A program made the position numbers and the translations under genes. From an uncultured Mucispirillum sp. (GTDB taxonomy: Bacteria > Chrysiogenota > Deferribacteres > Deferribacterales > Mucispirillaceae): 64,000 bases of DNA. The notes beneath the pieces were generated by a model. It saw nothing but the letters and a program-made list of their open reading frames with translations, was not told the origin of the DNA and did no database searches. Positions within the stretch are counted from its first letter, which is position 1. Every line of letters begins with the position of its first letter. The DNA lies in the NCBI GenBank assembly GCA_944325215.1, contig CALUZC010000013.1, positions 1 to 64,000 on the forward strand. Reading direction: 5' to 3'. Shown here piece after piece: positions 25,292-34,658 of this stretch.

Positions 25292-27262
25292 TTAATTTGT
25301 ATAAGTTACAACACCATGTGAAAAATACGGTTCTTTAGCAGGTGAACCAGTTCCTAATTGACGAACAACAGCATTTGAGCTTTGTTCCTTTGCAAAATCT
25401 TTATAATCGAAATATCTTGTATTATCAAGAGTTTTAACTGTATCTGATTTTTTTCTAACATATGTTTTTACAGTCACATCTGCACCTATTAATGAGCCAC
25501 CTTTTCTAAATGACTGTGTTATTAAAAGCATATCGCCTTCTTGAGTAACAATACCCTGCTGTTGTGAACCAGTAGTTCCAAAACTTGCACCACCACCGGC
25601 ATATTGAATAGCATCATAATTAGTTAATGCAAGCTGTTCTTTTTTAGGGTCTATATCTCCAATACTTGTTTCTGTTTCCAATGTATAACTATCCATTTGA
25701 ATTTTTGTGGTCATGTTTACATTACCACTAGCATAACCTAATGCCATTTCTCCTATCATTCTTTGAACAGAACCACTATATTTACTTTCATCTTTTGTTC
25801 CAACATACACTTTGATACCAAATGCCGCACTACTATCACTTGTAAATTCTACAAACTCATAAGTTCCCACAAGTGTAGATGGGTCTGCAATATTAATTGG
25901 TGTGTAAACACTTACTATGCATGTAGCTGTATATTGCTGTCCTGCCATGCTGTAAGTTGCTGTTACTTCCACATCACCTGTTTGGATAGTAGTAATATTA
26001 CCTTCATTATCAATATTAATTATACCACCTTTATCTGTTGAATATGTTACTGGAGTAGCATAGTCTGTTGTACCCATAAGATATGGTTGGATTTTTATAG
26101 TGCTTCCTAAAGCTACACCATATTCAAATTTTTCAAATACAATACCTTCTGGGAAGTTTTCTACTTTTACATTACATTTTGCAGTTTTTTCTACGCCATT
26201 TGCATTTACTCTTACAGTAATAACATCGCTTCCTACTGCTTTTGCTGTTACTTTACCATTTTGGTCTACAGATACAACAGTTTCACCGTTATTTGTTTCA
26301 TAATTAACAGTTGCACCTAAAATAGCAGCAACACCAGAAAGTGCTAATTTATAAGACTGTGCATTTGAACCATCTTTATTTACATATAAAGTTAAATCCT
26401 GTTTATCTAGTGAAATTTCACCTAAAACTGCTCCCTGTATTTGAAGAGTGGCAGTTTTTCCATTTGCTGTAGTTGCTGTAATATTTGCATTACCATTTGA
26501 TAATATTGTTACTACACCATTTTCAACTGTAGCTACTTGTGGGTTATCTGTTTCCCAAGTTAATGTTGAAGTTGCTCCAACAGGTGCAAAAAATGTTCCT
26601 AATGTAAATGAACCTTTATCAGTTATTTTATGAACTGTTTTATCAAAATTGATATCTTGAACTTCAAGAGATGGGTCTACCACATCATCACTAGTAGTTA
26701 AGCCAGCATCTGCTTGTAAATCTTTTGTTTTTGTAAGTTTTAATTTTAAATATTGACCTGATGTAATAACATTTTTATCAATTAATGGTTGATATTGTGT
26801 ATTTTTTGCAGGGTCTAATGTGAAATATAAGCTATACTGGTCACCAGTAATTAATTCAGCACCTAAATCTGTAAAAGTTTTAGATATAAAACTGTTTAAA
26901 TCACCCTGCATACTGCTTAAATCAATAATATGAGTATTAAATGGTATAACTTGACCATCAAAATTTAAAAGCATTATAACTTCTGGGGCATTAGCACCAC
27001 CTGCAGCAGTTGTTAAATTTAAACCAACACGAAGTTCACTTTTTTGTGTAGGTGTATTCACTGGCTCACCATCAATACCATATAAATCTACTTGATATAC
27101 ACCTAATAAACTAAATGGATTATTAGTTAAATCAATTGGTGTAATACCAGTTCCACTTCCACCACCATTATTACTTGGTGAGTCTGTTGAGCAGCCAGAA
27201 ATAAAAACAATAGATAAAGCTGCAATTAAAAAAGATAATAAAAACGTTTTAAATCTTGCCAT
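25292..27262 (-). CDS. Lipoprotein with bacterial Ig-like (BIG2) domains
   Basis: 656 residues. The N-terminus is a lipoprotein signal (hydrophobic 'TFLLSFLIAALSIVFISGC', lipobox ISGC) followed by a Ser/Gly/Asn linker. An N-terminal domain of about 190 residues is not recognised. Three Ig-like group 2 domains follow (about 215-280, 285-365, 370-455), each with the ending 'V...NGxVTa...G...ITa' pattern. The C-terminal 200 residues are unassigned and resemble the N-terminal domain in mentioning 'LxGxYexxxf' type strands ('LLGVYQVDLYG' and 'LVGTYEFVEFT'), so the two ends may be a repeated domain. Likely surface- or periplasm-facing. AAGGAGG precedes the start. Confidence 0.85.
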   Translation of the reverse strand: MARFKTFLLSFLIAALSIVFISGCSTDSPSNNGGGSGTGITPIDLTNNPFSLLGVYQVDLYGIDGEPVNTPTQKSELRVGLNLTTAAGGANAPEVIMLLNFDGQVIPFNTHIIDLSSMQGDLNSFISKTFTDLGAELITGDQYSLYFTLDPAKNTQYQPLIDKNVITSGQYLKLKLTKTKDLQADAGLTTSDDVVDPSLEVQDINFDKTVHKITDKGSFTLGTFFAPVGATSTLTWETDNPQVATVENGVVTILSNGNANITATTANGKTATLQIQGAVLGEISLDKQDLTLYVNKDGSNAQSYKLALSGVAAILGATVNYETNNGETVVSVDQNGKVTAKAVGSDVITVRVNANGVEKTAKCNVKVENFPEGIVFEKFEYGVALGSTIKIQPYLMGTTDYATPVTYSTDKGGIINIDNEGNITTIQTGDVEVTATYSMAGQQYTATCIVSVYTPINIADPSTLVGTYEFVEFTSDSSAAFGIKVYVGTKDESKYSGSVQRMIGEMALGYASGNVNMTTKIQMDSYTLETETSIGDIDPKKEQLALTNYDAIQYAGGGASFGTTGSQQQGIVTQEGDMLLITQSFRKGGSLIGADVTVKTYVRKKSDTVKTLDNTRYFDYKDFAKEQSSNAVVRQLGTGSPAKEPYFSHGVVTYTN

Positions 27263-27393
27263 ATTTCCTCCTTAAAATTTTCATAACTATATGAGATAAA
27301 AAACATTTCATACATTATATTATTACTATAATTATGAAAAGTATTTTTTTAAAAGTTTATATAAAAGTTTAACACAATGGATATATTTGTTAA

Positions 27394-27426
27394 GAAAAAA
27401 GGGTAAGATTTATACTCTTACCCTTT
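27394..27426 (-). terminator. Terminator at the end of the phage capsid module
   Basis: AAAGGGTAAGA / TCTTACCCTTT (27398-27408, 27416-27426), 7-base loop, with T6 on the minus strand. It closes the minus-strand phage transcript. Confidence 0.88.
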
Positions 27427-27443
27427 ATTTGTTTGACATTTAT

Positions 27444-27632
27444 CTAACTTTTAACTTTTACTTCCTCCTTAAAAGCCATCTCTTCTATACTTTTTTTGTA
27501 AGTTAAGCTTTTATCTTTTTTTAGCTCGTTTATTACTGCCTTATCATTTGTTTCATATACACCATTTTTAAATACTGCTACACCTTTTGAATGCATGATT
27601 TTTAAATCCTTATAACAGGAATAAAACCTCAT
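27444..27632 (-). CDS. Small phage-module protein, unknown
   Basis: 62 residues ('MRFYSCYKDLKIMHSKGVAV', 'FKNGVYETNDKAVINELKKD'), lysine-rich at the C-terminus. It has the AGGTGG site six bases before ATG and follows the capsid gene by 10 bases. Its form (a short barrel-like N-terminal part, 'V..F.nG.Y.T.d' pattern) resembles small proteins found after capsid genes in other phages, but I cannot assign a function. Confidence 0.7.
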   Translation of the reverse strand: MRFYSCYKDLKIMHSKGVAVFKNGVYETNDKAVINELKKDKSLTYKKSIEEMAFKEEVKVKS

Positions 27633-27642
27633 ATATAACCAC

Positions 27643-28821
27643 CTAAAAATTAAGGGTTAAAATACCATGGCATTCTTCGTTAGATACTTCTAAACCACAG
27701 TCTGTTAAGAAAGTATCAACTACACCATCATAGCCGTCGCTTTGGATATTTGTATCCATTTTTGTTTCTTCAATAAAGTGTAAAAGCAGCTCATCTAAAT
27801 CAACAATTACAGCAGTATTTGGGTAAACTGCTGATAAAACAGGGTCATACATTATATTTAATTCCCCATATTCTGTATCTATTTTATCTAAAGCAATGCC
27901 AAACTCTTTTAAAAGGTTTCCACTGCCACCTGAAAATGTTTTAATAGCATTATCGTTTAATTTTGCATTAAAGCCTGAGCCAGTAAGCATTACTTTATCA
28001 CCTGCTGAACCTTTATCTGCCATAGCACCTAATATCTCATTTATTGTGCCTACTTTAAATTTTTCTGGATTTGTAATGCTTAATACATTTGTTTTAATAT
28101 AATGGAAAAGCCCGCCTGTTACATATAATGGCTCGCTGCCTGATAAATCTTTTTTTGGCTCTCCAAACATTAAAGCCTGCTCAATATCATTTTGATGAAG
28201 CCTTAATATTTTATTTCTTTCGGACTTCCTTCTGCTTTCTGCATTCTCTCCATCATCACCATATTCACCTTGACGAAGTTTATTTCTAGTGATTTTTAAT
28301 GTTCTTCTAAATGTCTGGCAGTAGTTAAAATTATCTTTTTTCAAAAGCACTGTTCCTTTTGGTGCTAAACTGCCCTCTGGATAAGCTACTGATATATTTA
28401 TAAATGTTGCATTTGTATCATCAGCATCTGCTGCTATTTCTTGGGCGCTTGTTACACCATAAGCCCTTGTAACAGTTATTGTTTTACCACTTATTGCTGT
28501 TACTCTCATCTGCTCATGGGTTTTAATATCTTTAATAATTGAGCCTTCTGTTAAAAATGTTACACTATCTTCATCTGTTGCAACAGTTAATTCTGTAGCA
28601 GACTGGTTGGAAGGTGATACTTTAAATGTTGGCTTATTAAGCCTTGTTTCTAACCATTCAAACTTTTGGTTTGTTTCTGCAATTACTCTGCCTCTAGCCT
28701 GCAGCATCATAAAAAGTGGGGAAAGTTTTGCATTTTGGAAAATTTTATCCCTTAAACCTACACTTCTTTTTACTAACTCTGCTTGTGTATTTGTGCTATA
28801 TGTATCATAAATTACACTCAT
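27643..28821 (-). CDS. Phage major capsid protein (DUF5309/SU10-type)
   Basis: 392 residues. The opening 'VGLRDKIFQNAKLSPLFMML', the middle 'CQTFRRTLKITRNKLRQGEYG' and 'ALMFGEPKKD', and the C-terminal 'IMYDPVLSAVYPNTAVIVDL' match the SU10 major capsid/DUF5309 family of HK97-fold proteins. AAAGGAG precedes the start. It follows the scaffold-like gene by 15 bases, the usual head-gene order. Confidence 0.82.
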   Translation of the reverse strand: MSVIYDTYSTNTQAELVKRSVGLRDKIFQNAKLSPLFMMLQARGRVIAETNQKFEWLETRLNKPTFKVSPSNQSATELTVATDEDSVTFLTEGSIIKDIKTHEQMRVTAISGKTITVTRAYGVTSAQEIAADADDTNATFINISVAYPEGSLAPKGTVLLKKDNFNYCQTFRRTLKITRNKLRQGEYGDDGENAESRRKSERNKILRLHQNDIEQALMFGEPKKDLSGSEPLYVTGGLFHYIKTNVLSITNPEKFKVGTINEILGAMADKGSAGDKVMLTGSGFNAKLNDNAIKTFSGGSGNLLKEFGIALDKIDTEYGELNIMYDPVLSAVYPNTAVIVDLDELLLHFIEETKMDTNIQSDGYDGVVDTFLTDCGLEVSNEECHGILTLNF

Positions 28822-28836
28822 TTTTTTCTCCTTTTC

Positions 28837-29547
28837 TTATATAAAGTTTTCATATGTATTGTTATTTTTTACTTGTTTATAACTGCCACCATTCATAGCT
28901 TTTGGTGGGAAAATTATATTTTTTTCACTGTCTTTAATGGCTTCTTTGTCCATTTGTTCTTTTTTATTAACTACTTCATTAAACACACTGTCATAAAATG
29001 ATAAAAGTTTTTCCACATTACCATGCATTCTTGATGATAAAATATCCCTTGCATCTTTAAATGCCATGCTTTCAAATGTGCTTCTTGCTGCCTGCTCCAC
29101 ACTTTCATACATATCGCCATATTTTTCATGAAGGCTTTCATCAAATTTCCTTAATTTTATTTCTTTTTCTTTCTCTTTTAATGCCTGCTGTTTAAAATAT
29201 TCAAAATATTCCTTATGGGCTGGGTTATTTATATCAAACTGTGCTTTTACATAGTTTTCTACTTGTTTTGCTGCATATTCATTAATAGCTTTTATATCTT
29301 CAAGGCTTAAGCCTTCGATATAACCAATATTTCCTACAGCCATGTTCTTTTCTGTATTTTCTTTATTTTCTGCTTTAGAAATATTTTGCATGTTTTCTAA
29401 AAGCATACTAATATCACGGGGCAGTTTCTTTTTATCATTTCCTGCCTGGCTTATAATTTTTAATATTTCTTCCACAGAATATGTTTTTATATTTTCCATG
29501 TTTTTTACTGCTTTTTGCTGTTTTACTTCTTCTATTTTATTTTCCAT
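28837..29547 (-). CDS. Probable phage head scaffold protein
   Basis: 236 residues, very rich in Glu/Lys and predicted coiled coil throughout ('VKAQFDINNPAHKEYFEYFK', 'QQALKEKEKEIKLRK'), with no cysteines. Size, composition and position directly before the capsid gene fit an assembly scaffold. No sequence signature proves it. Confidence 0.65.
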   Translation of the reverse strand: MENKIEEVKQQKAVKNMENIKTYSVEEILKIISQAGNDKKKLPRDISMLLENMQNISKAENKENTEKNMAVGNIGYIEGLSLEDIKAINEYAAKQVENYVKAQFDINNPAHKEYFEYFKQQALKEKEKEIKLRKFDESLHEKYGDMYESVEQAARSTFESMAFKDARDILSSRMHGNVEKLLSFYDSVFNEVVNKKEQMDKEAIKDSEKNIIFPPKAMNGGSYKQVKNNNTYENFI

Positions 29548-29550
29548 TTT

Positions 29551-29799
29551 TTACTCCTTGTTATTATTTTTCATCATGATTTTTGCATCGTTTTTATGGG
29601 AAATATCCCTTAAAATATCCTGCTCTAGTTTTTTTATTATATATGCCATTCCCTGCAGCTTTCTTATATTGTCCCCTTTTTCTAAATTCTGCATTATTTC
29701 AGTTCTATATGACTCTAATATGGGCATAATATATTCTGCTGCTGTTTCTGCCTGCTCACCCTTTTGTATTCGCTTTTTCCATACTGCCATTTCCTGCAT
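29551..29799 (-). CDS. Small phage-module protein, unknown
   Basis: 82 residues, helical and charged ('AAEYIMPILESYRTEIMQNL'). GGAG lies 7 bases before ATG 29799, inside the 3' end of the portal gene (44-base overlap). It ends 3 bases before the scaffold start. In many phages a short protein lies here between portal and scaffold; its role is unknown. Confidence 0.6.
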   Translation of the reverse strand: MQEMAVWKKRIQKGEQAETAAEYIMPILESYRTEIMQNLEKGDNIRKLQGMAYIIKKLEQDILRDISHKNDAKIMMKNNNKE

Positions 29800-30994
29800 T
29801 ACTTTGCTCCATAACCCTTTCTGTGCTTAAAAGATAGTTATCAATATCTTTTAGCCCACTTTCTTCTAAAAGCTTCGCCATTAAGTTTCTAATACGCATT
29901 TTATCAGTTAAATATCTTGGCTCGCCTATTTCTATCATCATAGCAAGAGCGTTACTTAAAGCACGCCTTCTAGTTTCTTCTGTGCCTGTTGATAATGACT
30001 GGGATACTGCTATATCAAAATCCACATCTTTTATATCTGATGGGTTTACTTCGATAGTATCATTTATAAGCCTTATAACCTGCGAATTATCTATAAACTT
30101 TTGGTTTTGATATATTAAAAACCTATACGTTTCTTTTAAGCTTTCTGCAAAATTTTGCACAATAGCCTGCACTTGAGAATTAGATGATTCATACTTAATC
30201 TGGGCTTCTGTGGCAGTCTGGTTTTCCACCTGAGGCCTTACTCCCTGTTTCATATCACTTATGCCTGTTACTTTCTGGTTTTCCTTATCAAAATATTCTA
30301 CTAGTGTAAAAGTATTGCTTGATATTGCTTCAAAAGGTTCAGGGGCAAAAATATTATTAATATCTGCACTATCACGCACTGCCACATACTGCTCATTTGT
30401 AACCATTTGAGAAGGGTTTAATAAATCATCTATCTTATAAAATATTTTCCTGTTATTATTTCGCCTTGTATTTTCTAATATTTCCCTAATTAATGCAGTT
30501 TTTATAATCTGCACATTTTCTGAAAGCTCAGCCAGCCCTTTACCTGCAATACTATCCATTGATAAAAATGGGGTGTAAACAAAAAATGGATACATTCCAA
30601 AAGTATTTTCTTCTATGGATAATATTTGGTTGCCACAGTATGTGATAACCACATCTTCATCAATACCGTCCTTATTAACATCAATCTTACCCCAGTATTC
30701 ATTTATCATATACATTTGACGTTTTGAGCTGCCATAACCATATAAACTGCTGTTTTTAATATCTTTTAAATCATCATCTTCAAAAGTTGATATGCTCCCC
30801 TTTATTTTTGATACATTTTTATAAATACCAGCTTTTTCCCTGCGTTTTAAATAATCATAATTGACAAGCTTTCTATGTATTATAAAATTGGCTTCCTGCA
30901 CAGATGATGCATTTGCATCAAATAAAAATTCATCATAAGGAAGCACTTCAAAAACAGGCTGATTTTTATCAATATAACATGCCTTATACTGCAC
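29756..30994 (-). pseudogene. Phage portal protein, C-terminal part (second half of frameshifted gene)
   Basis: About 412 residues that continue the portal reading in another frame. It opens with KVQYKACYIDKNQPVFEVLP and contains 'EYWGKIDVNKDG', 'GMYPFFVYTPFLSMDSIAG' and 'VTGISDMKQGVRPQVENQTA', as in P22/SU10-type portal proteins, which form the DNA entry ring at one capsid vertex. The GTG at 30994 has no ribosome site, so this is not an independent gene. The join with the upstream half lies in an A7 run (31001-31007). Removing one A restores one frame of about 590 residues. Confidence 0.8.
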
Positions 30995-30995
30995 T

Positions 30996-31529
30996 TTATA
31001 TTTTTTTATGCCAATTTATATATTCTTCTTTATAGTTAACTTTAAAGCCGTTTTTTATTAAAAGCTGCAGCTTATCATAAGTTATAATATCTTTTATTTC
31101 CTTTTCTTTTGTTTCTTTAACCCACAAAACTTTTAAAGCTGCACAGCCTGTTATTAATGCATTTGTTATAAGCCTTGTAAATATTGTGTGGTATGGGTTT
31201 TGTGATGTTATTTGGTAATTTAATAATGCCTGCATTTTCCTTGCTTTTTCTTCATCTTCCCCGTTTCTTGCTGTTATCTCCACTGGGTTTGATGTTAAAA
31301 GCAACTTATTAATATCAGGCATAACAGCCCTAATAGATACAAGCACATCACGGCTTATAAAAGAGCTTTCAGGCATTCTATACTTTTTTGTATCAATTTT
31401 TTCGCCATTATAAAGCTCATAATACTTCTTAAACTTTGGCTTTAATTCATTTGTATAGTAATTTAAAGCCTGTTTTTTATCTTCTTTTACTGTTTCTAAA
31501 ATCTCTTTTTCATCTAACAATATTTTCAT
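30996..31529 (-). pseudogene. Phage portal protein, N-terminal part (first half of frameshifted gene)
   Basis: 177 residues starting MKILLDEKEILETVKEDKKQ, with 'KPKFKKYYELYNGEKID', 'RDVLVSIRAVMPDINKLL' and 'RLITNALITGCAALKVLW', the usual N-terminal portal region. It ends at TAA directly after an A7 run; protein similarity continues in the +1 frame. Either a one-base insertion inactivated the gene, or the run is read by slippage, or the base is an assembly error. It follows the large terminase by 12 bases. Confidence 0.8.
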
Positions 31530-31540
31530 TTTAAAACCCT

Positions 31541-32977
31541 TTATCTTAATATTTTTGATGGAAGTTCCCTTTTATTTTCATTTACTTTTGCTGCAAAAGT
31601 TAATGCTAATGCATCGGCACAGTCTGGGCTTGCAAGCCCCCTTTTTTTCATATCCTGCTTTTTTTCAAGCAGTATTTGAGCATTATCTCCACGGAAATAG
31701 TATTGCGGGCCTGCTAAATCTTCCTTTAAATCTGTATCGTTTGGTATATCTGCACTTTTTAACCACTCTGCCATTTCGCCCCACATTTCAGCTCTTTTAT
31801 TTATATATTTATCCTTTCTATTTGGCTTGCCTGCAAAATCTACCCCTATTACATTATAATTTAACCATTTTAGCCTGTCATATACTCCAGCACCAACACC
31901 ACCTAAATCAATAAAAACAGCTTCAGGCTTAAATGAACTTATTTCCCTTATTACTTCATCTGCTACCTCCATAGTATCAAGTGAGCTGTATTTTTTTAGG
32001 TCATAGAGTTTTAAACCCTGACGCCTTGCTATAACTGTTTTATCTTCCCCAAAACGTGCTACATCAACACCTATTATTCGCGGAGAACTCTTGTAAACAC
32101 TTTCATCAAGCACTCGCTCTACTGCACAGTTTATACTTTCACGACTTATTAATGAGGCACTTGCCCCTGATGGAAATTCGCCCAGCACTCTTATTTTTAC
32201 AAAATCACTATCTAATCCATAATCTGCTACCCATTTATTAAGCTGCCTTTTATCTGTTATTGGCACTGTTCTACTATCTATTTTTTTAGTAATCCACCTG
32301 TGCCTAAACCTGCCAAAACACTCATAAAATCTGCCACTACTTCTTGTAGGGTTGCCAAAACATAAGAAAAATATTTCTGTATTTTTATCCGTCATAGCTC
32401 CTTCTGCCACCTCCCAAATACAGTCAGGTATGGCAGAAGCCTCATCAAAAATAATCAATATTCTTCCCCCTTGATTATGAAGCCCTGCAAATGCTTCCGG
32501 CCTGTGCTCACTCCAAGGGATTGCATCTATTCGCCAGGTTTTTTCATATCTTGCATCAGTGCTAAATATGGCTGTTTTGCTTACTTCAAACATATCTTCT
32601 ACAATTGATAACCTGTGCCACTTTGCAAGCTCTGCCCAGGTTTTACTTTTTAGCTGATGTTCAGTATTAGCAGTTATTACTCCCTTAGTATTTGCTTTAG
32701 TGGAAATAGCCCACAAAATAAGCCAGGAAACTAACGCACTTTTTCCTATGCCATGCCCTGAAGATACTGCTATCTGCACTGCTTCGCTTAGATTTATTAT
32801 CCCCTCCCTTATATTTACAAGCACTTCTTTTTGCCAGTCTAATATACCATGTTCCTTTAATTCATTCTGCCCCCAGCTAAAAGCTGCCTGCACAAATAAT
32901 AAAGGGTCTTTTTCTGTGCGCGCTAATATATATGCTAAATCTTTTAAGGCTCGTGGGCTTTTTCCTTTTTTACTCAT
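31541..32977 (-). CDS. Phage terminase large subunit
   Basis: ATPase-nuclease that packages DNA into the capsid. 478 residues from ATG 32977, which overlaps the small-subunit stop; an in-frame ATG at 32992 is possible. ATPase motifs: 'SSGHGIGKSALVSWL' (Walker A) and 'ILIIFDEASAIPD' (Walker B), 'FLCFGNPTRSSGRFYECF'. Nuclease: 'IIGVDVARFGEDKTVIARR' and 'EAVFIDLGGVGAGVYDRL', carrying the metal-binding aspartates, and 'PDCADALALTFA' near the end. The protein looks intact. Confidence 0.92.
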   Translation of the reverse strand: MSKKGKSPRALKDLAYILARTEKDPLLFVQAAFSWGQNELKEHGILDWQKEVLVNIREGIINLSEAVQIAVSSGHGIGKSALVSWLILWAISTKANTKGVITANTEHQLKSKTWAELAKWHRLSIVEDMFEVSKTAIFSTDARYEKTWRIDAIPWSEHRPEAFAGLHNQGGRILIIFDEASAIPDCIWEVAEGAMTDKNTEIFFLCFGNPTRSSGRFYECFGRFRHRWITKKIDSRTVPITDKRQLNKWVADYGLDSDFVKIRVLGEFPSGASASLISRESINCAVERVLDESVYKSSPRIIGVDVARFGEDKTVIARRQGLKLYDLKKYSSLDTMEVADEVIREISSFKPEAVFIDLGGVGAGVYDRLKWLNYNVIGVDFAGKPNRKDKYINKRAEMWGEMAEWLKSADIPNDTDLKEDLAGPQYYFRGDNAQILLEKKQDMKKRGLASPDCADALALTFAAKVNENKRELPSKILR

Positions 32978-33341
32978 CTTCCTGCACACCATCTATTAGT
33001 TTTTTAGCTTTTTGCATTAAATCAGCCATATCATCTTTTCCGTTTACTACTTTATCGCTGTAACCAAAGCTGCATTTTAGGTTGAATATTACACCTGTTG
33101 TGGCATAGCTTTTATCTGTAAGCATATCTATTGTCTGGCTTTCCATACGCAGTTTTATTCTGTTTATTGCTGGAGCAAATTCTTCTATTTTTTCTAAATC
33201 TAAAAACTGGCTTTTATCCGTAAAACCAAGATAATACGATATTCCAGCAATGGAGCATGGTTTATTTTGTGTTTCCTGCTCTAAAAAATACTGCTCTGCC
33301 ATTTTTTCTAAATCTTTTGGTTTTTTATATTTTTTATTCAT
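32970..33341 (-). CDS. Phage terminase small subunit
   Basis: 123 residues with 'CSIAGISYYLGFTDKSQFLDL' and 'DKSYATTGVIFNLKCSFGYSD', typical of the gp3-like DNA-recognition subunit. AAGGAA precedes ATG 33341. It is the first gene of the phage transcript; the 185 bases upstream (33342-33526) hold no integrase or repressor, only a TGTC motif repeated three times at 9-base spacing (33399-33420) and a palindrome at 33504-33522. Confidence 0.85.
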   Translation of the reverse strand: MNKKYKKPKDLEKMAEQYFLEQETQNKPCSIAGISYYLGFTDKSQFLDLEKIEEFAPAINRIKLRMESQTIDMLTDKSYATTGVIFNLKCSFGYSDKVVNGKDDMADLMQKAKKLIDGVQEDE

Positions 33342-33503
33342 ATGTTTTCCTTATTTATTCTTGTTATAGTGCTAATATATATGGTTTTAAATTATGGGTG
33401 TCCGAAATGTCTGATATGTCGTTTAATATTTTTGTGCAGGTAATTCTACATATAATACTTATATGTTTATAAAATTTCTCTTGATTATATACTTATAAAA
33501 ATA

Positions 33504-33522
33504 TATACTGAAATTCAGTATA
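33504..33522. promoter_or_regulatory. Perfect palindrome overlapping a likely -10 box
   Basis: TATACTGAA-A-TTCAGTATA. Its right end merges into TATAAT (33519-33524), so a protein bound here would block transcription of the FGE-like gene. Operator function is inference. Confidence 0.45.
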
Positions 33523-33559
33523 ATTTATGCGTAAGTTTATTTTATGTAAGGTGGCTGTT

Positions 33560-34459
33560 TTGCTTAAAAAGGTATTAATAATTGTATTTATAATGAATGT
33601 TTTACCCATACATATTATGCCATTATATGCTTTTGATAAACAAAGTTTTATAGACTCTTATTCTGGTATAGAATTTAAAGCTCTTAATAATAAAACTTAT
33701 TTAGCCGTTTATGAAGTTACTCAAGAGCAGTGGTATAAAGTTATGAATACTGCTCCGTTTTCTTTTAATAAAGGCGGCCAATACCCTGCTGAAACCATAT
33801 CTATTGGTGATATACAGAAATTTCTAAACACATTAAATGAAAAAACAAACTCTAAATACAGGCTCCCTACTGTTGCTGAATGGAAAGAGGCTGCAGGCGA
33901 ACCTGGCTACAGCCGTGATAATATATGTAACTATGCCAATATATATGATATATCATCAAACAGTGTAAACAGGTTTGGCAATGCTTATTTTGACTGCGAT
34001 GATGGTTACCCTAACACTTCACCTGTTGGCTCTTTTCCTGCTAATGCTAAAGGTTTTCATGATTTATACGGCAATGTAAAAGAATGGCTCTGTAACTCAG
34101 AAAGTGATAGAACAAATACTTGTGCTTATCTTTTAGGTGCTGCCTCTTTAGCTGTTGCAGGCGGCGGGTATAGTGATGGTCCAAAAGAAATGAGAAATAT
34201 AGTAAAAGATGAAAGAACTTCCCTTCGTTTTGCAGGGCTTGGCTTTAGATTAGCCATTGATAAATCAGCCATTAATGTAGATGCTGTTAGAGATAAAACT
34301 GCAAAAGATAATATAATCACACCATCTTCTACAATACCTGTTGCTCCAAAAGAAAGTAACCCGCAACCTGCAGCTATTGATAACCAAAAAAGCAATACTA
34401 CTGAAAAACCTAGCACTCAAGAACGTAAATTTAAATTTCTACCTTTTTTAAGAGATTAA
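33560..34459 (+). CDS. Exported FGE/SUMF1-domain protein
   Basis: From TTG 33560, five bases after AAGGTGG, the protein is 299 residues and begins with a clean signal peptide (LLKKVLIIVFIMNVLPIHI). A longer frame from ATG 33527 would start upstream of the transcription start predicted from TATAAT 33519-33524, so TTG is preferred. The body matches the formylglycine-generating-enzyme-like fold: 'YEVTQEQWYKVMNT', 'YRLPTVAEWKEAAGEPG', 'FHDLYGNVKEWLCN' and 'TSLRFAGLGFRLA'. Most bacterial members are not true sulfatase activators; several are secreted binding or effector proteins. The C-terminal 60 residues are Pro/Ser/Lys-rich and probably unstructured. Confidence 0.85.
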   Translation: MLKKVLIIVFIMNVLPIHIMPLYAFDKQSFIDSYSGIEFKALNNKTYLAVYEVTQEQWYKVMNTAPFSFNKGGQYPAETISIGDIQKFLNTLNEKTNSKYRLPTVAEWKEAAGEPGYSRDNICNYANIYDISSNSVNRFGNAYFDCDDGYPNTSPVGSFPANAKGFHDLYGNVKEWLCNSESDRTNTCAYLLGAASLAVAGGGYSDGPKEMRNIVKDERTSLRFAGLGFRLAIDKSAINVDAVRDKTAKDNIITPSSTIPVAPKESNPQPAAIDNQKSNTTEKPSTQERKFKFLPFLRD

Positions 34460-34605
34460 ATATATAACTTAAAAAAATTAAAAATTTAACATTATATGTT
34501 AATGAGAATTTAATATGAGCCAATCTATAATATACAATAATGATATAACTCAAACTATCAAAAATACGGTTTATTAGGTTTATTGACTATTAATACATTG
34601 TTTTC

Positions 34606-34634
34606 TTGACACATGTAGAAATATACTATACTCT
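34606..34634 (+). promoter_or_regulatory. Likely promoter of the metzincin lipoprotein gene
   Basis: TTGACA (34606-34611) with TATACT (34627-34632, 15-base spacing) or TACTCT (34629-34634, 17-base spacing). The -35 box is perfect; the -10 is uncertain. Confidence 0.45.
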
Positions 34635-34658
34635 TAATTATAATAAATGAGGTAACTT

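Noticed and set aside
29342-29830. Phe/Ser-rich 162-residue frame on the plus strand
   Set aside because: Antisense of the Glu/Lys-rich scaffold gene, which produces Phe/Ser-rich shadows.
27263-33526. Attachment-site direct repeats flanking the phage module
   Set aside because: I compared both flanks by eye and found no convincing repeat of useful length.
34514-34576. Twenty-codon frame MSQSIIYNNDITQTIKNTVY
   Set aside because: Too short, weak ribosome site and no recognisable homology; it may be chance in the AT-rich gap between the FGE-like and metzincin genes.
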